NCBI GenBank assembly: GCA_000149265.1
Contig: CH003409.1
Span: 805,505-869,504, forward strand
DNA length: 64,000 bases
Direction: 5' to 3'
Origin: Ciona savignyi
Lineage: Eukaryota > Chordata > Ascidiacea > Phlebobranchia > Cionidae
Under the pieces are notes generated by a model. That model was not told the origin of the DNA. It saw only the letters and a list, made by a program, of their open reading frames with translations, and made no database searches. Shown here piece after piece: positions 57,901 through 64,000 of the stretch. Each line of letters starts with the position of its first letter. Position 1 is the stretch's first letter. The translations under genes and the position numbers were made by a program.

Positions 57901-60900
57901 AATTGTTCAAGCTATACATAAACAGATGACGTCTACTTTTATCGTTATCCCCTGTTAAACTTCCCCATTGAATAGAAGTGCATATTGATCTCTACTGCTC
58001 TTAAGTGATGGACATACGTCAGAATGCCTACGTCCGAATGTCTACGTCAGAATGTCTACGCCAGAAGGGCTACGTCACATTATCATGTGCCTTCAGTCAG
58101 GTTACTGGAACTGATTTCAATTATTTTATTGAAAATTTAATTCCGTGGCAAAAGGTAAAGTATGTTAATTATCGCCGGTATAAAATAGTGGGCAAGGGTC
58201 GAACCCGGTCACATGTGTAATGGAAGCCAAACTTTCGACATGAGCTGTTTCACCTTATTGTAGACTGAGGATATTAGTCTTTTTCTATTTGTGCGAAACG
58301 CTTTACCACAATTGGATTCTGCATATTGTTATCCGACCTTATTACTGTACTCGTGTTTAAAACATATTATGAGCCGCAATCATTTACCTACAACCGATTT
58401 CCTACAAACCTGATAAATTTCGTCGCTTCCAACATAACCGTCCATATCAAGATCGAGGTATCGGAATATACTCTTTACGTCATCTCCCCTGACGTCATTA
58501 GTGATGATGTCATCATCGTACGGCAGCAAGCCGTCATCACCGAACACAATGACGTTGGCATCTTCGATGTTGACATCCGCCAGTATTGTCGGTGGTTGGC
58601 GGCTGTACAAGTTCTCCGGCGTTTTCATCAGAGCCAGATTGATCGTCTATAAGATCAGTCGGAACTGCCTCCACCGGGCTTGAAGGAGAACTCTCATCGC
58701 GCAGTTGATCTGATGCTGGTTGGCCATTTTCGCCGGTTATTTCGGATGCGTTATTCAATCTCACGGTGATTGGTTCTGAGATGAACTCGTCCTCTGTCAG
58801 CATTTCAGATCTCCCGAGAATGATTTTCCTCCCAGGTTGAGCATCGTTGATGTTCTGTTTTCTCTCTTTCTTCCGGTGGTGGTGGGCTCTTCCGGCGCTC
58901 CGGCGCCTTCGAAGGGAGGACGGAGCATCTTCGTCCGTGTATCGGGATTTAGACTCGTGGAAGTCGAGAAGACGATCTTGGAAGATCTTTAATTCTCCGG
59001 ACTCACATGTTGAACCTGGCAAGCACATGTTATCTGTGGTTAGAACAATATAATATGATAGAATAGGATATTCATGTTTATCCCCATAAATGGGAAAATC
59101 AAGGGGGTTAGCACATGGGCAATAGACAGTTCACCTCGACACCATCGTCGGGTCACCTGAGCTATTGCAGTGTATTGTGTATAACTTAGACGTTCGTATT
59201 TTTTAATAGAAACCATAAATTCACCGGCTTCAGGCAATGTCCCTTAGCTGTCTTGCCAAAGGACCGAACCCACTAGCCAGCGGTTTCCAACCTTCAAGCT
59301 AACAGGCGTCGGTCTAACACACCAAACTAATCGACCGGATATCTATGCTTATCAATAGATATGGAGAATCGAAACGACGTTATTACAATTAACAGAATAT
59401 GATAATGTTACAAACATCCTTTATAACACAAAACAACAAAACAACATAAATATCGTTTCAAGATGGAAAAGATCGAAAAACGAAAAAACATTTGAACTTT
59501 GTAATCTTATTTTAAAATAAATTTAACCCAGTATCCCCCTTCCCCCCAGATATTACAAATTTGTGCATATACATGTTCACGCACTAACCAATTGAGTTCA
59601 CTTAATATATTTTTTAATATTCTAAAATTGCAAAATCATCAGAAGCGAAATTGCGACATACCCGACCTCTAACTATGGCCCAATGGGCCCTTTATCCCAA
59701 CCCTGACCCTATTTACTTTATTTTAGTAATACTCAATATCAAGAAATATAAAATTTGATGTATACGCACGTTGATAGAAGCAATCTTTGTGTCGAGCGTC
59801 ATACACGTCTTTGCCCACCACACAAGCCGATCGATGCATCTCGCAGTGATTCTCGTAATACAAGCCATCCGTACCACATACCGGCTGGAAGAATAAAAGT
59901 TCGAAGGTTTAAGGTATCTGGATATTTACTGTTGCAAAACGGTCGTGTGGCTGAATAGTGAAACCAATCTATATGCCGCTTCCAATATAAAAAAAATGGT
60001 CTTAGTGACAACCCCTTTAGAAGGTCGAAAGTAAGCCCTGTTTGGGGGAAAAATATAAAATTTAATATGTATGAGTATTAAGTATGTTGGTGTGATCTTG
60101 TACATATATCCAAGATAACGTGAAATTATTGCAGAGTGAATCATGGGACAAATACGGCACTAGCCTTTGACTACGCAATAAATCGACTGGAAAAACGTAA
60201 CCACAAAAATCATGCAGTATTCTGTGAAAAATGTTAATTAACAATATATAATGTGACTAATTAAAATGTTGTAACGCTCGATGGATTTAACCATGGTAGA
60301 ACATGTAATTTAAATATAAATTAACTAACTGGGAAACCGTTTAAAGTAAATGATTAAAAAAAGCCGAATACCTTTTTAATTGGTTTGCAGTGACTTTTAC
60401 AAACACAAATGGCTCTTCCAGTTCGTTCATCAACTTGACATTTCTGGCCCAGGTAGCATCGTTTAAAGTAGCATGGGTGGGGTTTCCTGGCCCCACCTGA
60501 AGGGTGATTTAGGACCCCACGAAACGGGGGTCGGTGGTGTACCACGGCTTTGCGAGGGGTGAACTCGGCTTCTTCGACCTGATAAAGTACATATATGACG
60601 TAATGGTTGAAGCAACTCATTATTTATAAGCGTAATGAATATTTAATGCTGAGACGGCTGCTCACAACAGACCGATTTCGCAACTGCTGTCGGGAGAACG
60701 GGTACCAGAAAGATTAGAAGTGACCAAATGGTTAACGCGACATACAATACTTATATAGATTTCTGTACAAAAACGATCTTGGTAACTAGACCGTTATATG
60801 TCCGAAACCTTTCTAGGTAAATCGTGTCACTGAATGGTTAACGCAACCGATAAATTATATACAAAAAATGTTTTTGGTGACGAATTCATCATTAAAACTT

Positions 60901-62159
60901 ATTTCGGTACAAAAAAAAACATTAAAATTTGAAAGTGTCTTGGGCAATTCAATTAAATCACCATGAATAAAATTGTGAAATGAATAAAATTGTGAAAGTG
61001 TCTTTGTCATACATATAGCACACTGTAATATTACGTCGCCTGAATTTTACCATCTACGTGGATAAACATAATTATCCTTTTCTATCCTATAGCTTCAAGT
61101 TTAAAGTTATTTTCTATTAAAGTCCTTGCATCGATTCCAAAGAATGCTCGTCTCATGAAATTTTAAAACGGAGTTTTGTGCGGCTCTACATACATTATAT
61201 ATGAAGGTACCAGCAAGTTAATTAAACTATAGGGCACGTCTACACACAAAACAAATTTCAATGTTTAGAAATCAGCTTAGTTTAGTTTTAAAAAGCCTAT
61301 AAATAAGCAACTAAATATTTGGGACAGCTAACGAAAATCCTCTTCATAAACATCTTTAGTCCCCAATTCAACGTATAAAAGTACTAATAATGCAAATAGT
61401 ATAAAGTTTACAAGTTAGTGTTTTTACACAATATTATACGTATTTCTTTGTCCACATAGCTAAGTCTGTTTTCAACTCCAATCGGTTGTTTGATCGAAAC
61501 TCATATATGGTTACTCGAATATCGATGGTAAAGCGGAAATCGCCGAAAACCAGTGAAATAATCGGTCGAATTAAAACAGGAAAAAGTCTTGATTATATAA
61601 TTTTCGCCGAATAGTAAGTTAAAGTTTTAAGTTTTAAAAGTGGTCGCAATCTAGTCGGTTGTGTTTTGTAACTAGCACTTAGCAGTTATTGCCTGTACCC
61701 AGAAGGTTAATGACTTGAACGATATTAATGTCTCAATCATAAGAAAAAACTGCAAAAGCTTCAAAAATTCGACGGGCGCGAGGTAATTTGAAAATTAACC
61801 GTGTAATAACGCCTTTTTTGCGTTTTCTTGCTATTCATGGGGATAAAACATGATTATTCTACTATCCCACTTAATAACAAAAAATATATTTGTGTTCGGT
61901 ATACAGTCTTGTCAAGCGAATTGGATTTTGATCCCATTTCAACGCAGTCGAAAGGTGTCTTTACCTCAAATCTTTCTACTTTCGCTGCACCTGGTCTTTG
62001 GCGGGTAGATTTTGAGGATTGGTTCAAAATTGTCCTTTCTTCGGTCACAGTGGTTTGGGTGGACTGGAAGGACGTCACAGCTTCTGTGACGTAGATAAAA
62101 AGGACGACACCGATCGTCAAACGGACCAGGTGTTTTTGACAAAATATCGTTAAATTCAT
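48906..62159 (-). CDS. FSTL4/5: Follistatin-like protein 4/5 orthologue, complete
   Basis: Secreted multidomain glycoprotein. Seventeen GT-AG exons with matching phases: 61965-62159, 60372-60578, 59770-59884, 58410-59015, 57623-57746, 56317-56477, 55556-55687, 54823-54964, 54090-54224, 53691-53821, 52952-53158, 52265-52480, 51594-51795, 51138-51259, 50986-51082, 50145-50268, 48906-49035. Order: signal peptide (exon 1); follistatin/Kazal domain (exons 2-3; CYFKRCYLGQKCQ, PVCGTDGLYYENHCEMHRSA); basic/acidic linker and EF-hands (exons 4-5; DLDMDGYVGSDE, HGDANQDHALD); two Ig domains (exons 6-9; NYTCHAR, YSCLATNVAG); a C-terminal propeller-like region (exons 10-17; FVYAAQPTENRVVVVDLR, ending AITWVDGR). 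These match vertebrate FSTL5 block by block, as recalled. The total is about 975 residues against about 850 in human, mostly a longer linker. Exon 4 needs one frame change, explained by a 118-nt intron or an indel. Confidence 0.93.
50640..50870 (-). repeat. Degenerate family-1 SINE in FSTL intron 15
   Basis: TTAATCCGTTGGGCACAAGC and GTGCTTTGCCCAGGACCAG blocks mark a decayed copy. Confidence 0.4.
51293..51545. repeat. Two opposed family-2 SINE fragments in FSTL intron 13
   Basis: A plus-strand head at 51293-51350 (GTGTGACCGAATGGTAAGTG) faces a minus-strand copy at 51465-51545 (GGTCGCGTTAACCATTCGCC). They sit in the intron between exons 51594-51795 and 51138-51259. Confidence 0.55.
52698..52888. 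repeat. Inverted pair of family-2 SINEs
   Basis: A minus copy (52698-52775) and a plus copy (52787-52888) are head-to-head around TCCGCTCAGGAACGG, so the intron can fold into a hairpin with ~90-bp imperfect arms. The pair is in FSTL intron 11. Confidence 0.6.
53191..53370 (-). repeat. Partial family-1 SINE in FSTL intron 10
   Basis: GGGATAGGATGGGATATTCA start, CATTGTCGGGTTACTGGAGC body; the head is missing. It starts about 30 bp upstream of the next exon's acceptor. Confidence 0.75.
55115..55240 (-). repeat. SINE-like repeat, family 2
   Basis: Minus-strand copy: TTTTTGAATCCATGATAGGA second block and a head at ATTAGTCGAACCAAACATTC. FSTL intron 7. Confidence 0.5.
56005..56086 (-). repeat. SINE-like repeat, family 2 (partial)
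   Basis: CAGTCGCGCTAACCATTCGG head on the minus strand. FSTL intron 6. Confidence 0.55.
56486..56760 (+). repeat. Family-1 SINE ending in a palindrome
   Basis: Head GATTAGCGTGGTGGGTTAAG, body GGTAACCCGACGGTGGGCGG, end AAACATGAATATCCTATC. It begins 9 bp upstream of FSTL exon 6 (gene orientation), that is, right at the acceptor side. Confidence 0.8.
56758..56794. repeat. Perfect 37-bp palindrome
   Basis: Two 18-nt arms, CTATCGGAATAGGATAGG and its exact reverse complement, flank a single A (56776). It sits at the 3' end of the SINE, where a simple CCTAT tail is normal. Confidence 0.95.
57793..57900 (+). repeat. SINE-like repeat, family 2
   Basis: GGTCGTGTGACCAAATGATT head and ATCATAGTATCGAAACTCAG block. 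FSTL intron 4. Confidence 0.6.
58013..58076. repeat. 15-bp tandem repeat, four units
   Basis: Units of TACGTCAGAATGTC with single changes (TACGTCCGAATGTC, TACGCCAGAAGGGC). FSTL intron 4. Confidence 0.8.
59056..59340 (-). repeat. SINE-like repeat, family 1
   Basis: GAATAGGATATTCATGTTTA start, CACCATCGTCGGGTCACCTG body, eroded head. It starts 40 bp upstream of FSTL exon 4 in gene orientation. Confidence 0.75.
59938..60045 (+). repeat. SINE-like repeat, family 2
   Basis: ACGGTCGTGTGGCTGAATAG head, CTTAGTGACAACCCC spacer and a weak second block. FSTL intron 2. Confidence 0.6.
60715..60915 (+). repeat. Two tandem family-2 SINE copies
   Basis: Heads at 60717 (GAAGTGACCAAATGGTTAAC) and 60821 (CGTGTCACTGAATGGTTAAC), each followed by a TATACAAAAA spacer; about 104 bp apart. 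FSTL intron 1. Confidence 0.65.
61620..61860 (+). repeat. SINE-like repeat, family 1 (diverged)
   Basis: GTGGTCGCAATCTAGTCGGT, AATTCGACGGGCGCGAGGTA and the GGGGATAAAACATGATTATT end. The head is lost. FSTL intron 1. Confidence 0.65.
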
Positions 62160-64000
62160 AATTCGATGTTTTGCTGCAAAAAATCTTCATTTAATATACA
62201 CATAAACGTAAAACATATTGTTATGTAGTATAATGGGATACAAGTATTAATTAAACTTTGAGAAATTTATGGCCAAAACAACCGACTTTTAAACACGTAA
62301 ATACTTTGTCCTTTTAATTAACTTCAATTGATAAAAAATCATAAAAAAATTTGATCTAAATGAACAAACTAAAACACATTTTACAAGCTGTATCACACCT
62401 AACATTGTTTCATTTATTAAGTTAGAACTTATATTTTCTCCGTTAATTACCTACAAGTCTGACCCAACATAAAACTGTACATGAAAAGTGACAATTAAAA
62501 ACATTATTGCATCAAAACCCGCTTGAAAACTCACTCTATTGCAATATCGCATTCTGTCATCGTAATGCACCAAATAAAAACCGACTCAGGGCGGGGAAGC
62601 TGCAACAGATGTACCTTTTTTTCTCCAATCGATCGCTACGATCGCCCAGTAGGTCGTTTCTCTCTTATTCAACCTGTGAAGGCGTCAAAAAATCAATATC
62701 TCCATTAGCAATCTATCGTTCTTTTTATAATGAATGCATTGGAGTACATAATTAAAACATCTGCATAAGCCTAAGCAGCTAGATTGTTGGTACCAGGTGG
62801 TATGAAATGTACAGTCTGCAAATATCTACAATAACTAGACTACCAGGCAAAACACTGGAGGTAGTAAATGTTATATTTGGTCTATATACCATAAGCATTT
62901 AGTATAAACTAATTAGGTATGTTCAGGATTAAAAACGCGATTAAAATCCACATATTATTACACGCGGATAATACTTAATAAAAGTTCTGAATATTTTTAC
63001 TTTGGCCACTCTAAATAACGAGCTATTTTATATACCAGTATTTTTTAAAACCAATGGTCAAAATTTAAGTATAAGTAAAGCTAGTGCTTATTACTTTCTT
63101 GTTATAATTAATAAAAAAAAAAACCTTCAGTTAGCCATTAACATACATTAACGTTTGTATTTATATATATCAAATTATGTGACTTTAACCAACACTCTAT
63201 GTTCTGTCCGTTAAAATTATATTTCCCACTACTGTTCAGTATTGGACCAAAATCAATATCAAAGATTACGTAATCGGTTTGCTTTAAATAAAAGCTGATC
63301 GTACTTATATTTGAATTAATATTTTACGTACCTTACTGATTTCTTAACTATACGTTTGAAAAAAATTAAAAACAAATAAGTACAAAGTTATGTATCCAAC
63401 CGTCCAAATGTGTGATTATGATTGACATTATATTACAATTCAACATTTTACAATGCCCTAAAATTAAAAAAAGGAAATTGCATGTAGTTCTAATTCGTAT
63501 TTAAAATATCAATAAATAATTATTATCCATCTGTGTTGGGTGATTGGTTGTTTTCGAAAAACTTATTTGACAGGACAGTAATAACTAAAGGTAATTACAG
63601 TTCTTAAATTCAGCGACTATACGACCCTCATTGCCTTTACTCTACATTTAGTTTGACATTGCAATATCTCGGTGGTTTTTCATATAACCTGTATTGGACG
63701 CATCGATTCTTTTCGAACCAATCGATGTGTTTCTTTTCATTACCAATTGTTGCTGCAGCCATCTGTATATTTGGATTCATATTCAAGTCAATATGATTAT
63801 TGTTTAATCACAATGATGCGTTTATTACAAAACTAATCTGAGCTTAATTTATCCACAACAATTGGCATCTGTGACGTAGAAAGGGCTTTACAGATGAACA
63901 CATACACCAGGCTTGGTTATTTATTTATTTTAATTACATTTGATAAACAAATTACTTTTTTTGGGGGCTTTATCGGTCTTAATATTTTTACAAAATATTG
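62160..64000. promoter_or_regulatory. Upstream region of the FSTL gene
   Basis: About 1.8 kb of AT-rich DNA 5' of the FSTL start codon. It should contain its promoter, but no specific element can be named. It is notably free of the SINE families that crowd the rest of the window. Small frames at 62507-62755 lack any feature of genes. Confidence 0.35.

Noticed and set aside
62507-62755. Two overlapping plus-strand frames upstream of the FSTL gene
   Set aside because: Low-complexity, Ser/Arg-rich, overlapping in two frames with no start context or domain.
1-64000. CRISPR arrays, operons, bacterial promoters and terminators
   Set aside because: The window is animal DNA with spliced genes; the tandem repeats found lack CRISPR-type spacing.

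Overview
The window is AT-rich animal genomic DNA. It has spliced genes with short GT-AG introns, dense tRNA-derived SINE-like repeats, small DNA transposons and one 100-N assembly gap. Three genes have clear deuterostome relatives: focadhesin, SPEC3/Stum-type membrane proteins and follistatin-like 4/5. With the compact introns and the repeat style this suggests a tunicate such as an ascidian of the Ciona type; the species is an inference.

Layout: (1) 2-4952, plus strand: the 3' part of a focadhesin gene, open at the window edge. (2) 6654-25675: a tandem array of SPEC3/Stum-family genes on the minus strand. Units A (6654-13065) and B (13120-19277) are nearly identical. Unit C (22463-25675) is shorter and more diverged. 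Between B and C lie a ~330-bp tandem repeat, a broken LTR-retroelement fragment and two nested hAT-type elements. Copy A is frameshifted, B has lost its normal exon-2 acceptor but can use another AG 9 nt inside, and C is intact. (3) 27094-30157, plus strand: a fourth, longer SPEC3/Stum gene, head-to-head with copy C and with the same intron phases. (4) 30158-36998: gene-poor DNA with SINE-like repeats. (5) 36999-47913, plus strand: a six-exon gene, assembled here from phase-compatible exons, for an unrecognised secreted protein with a di-cysteine module, long helical segments and dibasic sites. Its fourth intron carries a complete 2341-bp transposon with TTAA target duplications, 581-bp inverted repeats and two tail-to-tail reading frames: a THAP domain and a P2X7 C-terminal-type cysteine domain. 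(6) 48906-62159, minus strand: a complete follistatin-like 4/5 gene of 17 exons, convergent with the previous gene. (7) 62160-64000: its upstream DNA, with no gene recognised.

The genes do not form an operon or obvious pathway. The main biology is local duplication and decay of a ciliary/mechanosensory-type membrane protein family, two secreted or extracellular proteins in convergent orientation, and heavy remodelling by mobile elements. The best candidate for something undescribed is the intronic TTAA element with its THAP/P2X7-type gene pair, followed by the unrecognised secreted gene that hosts it.
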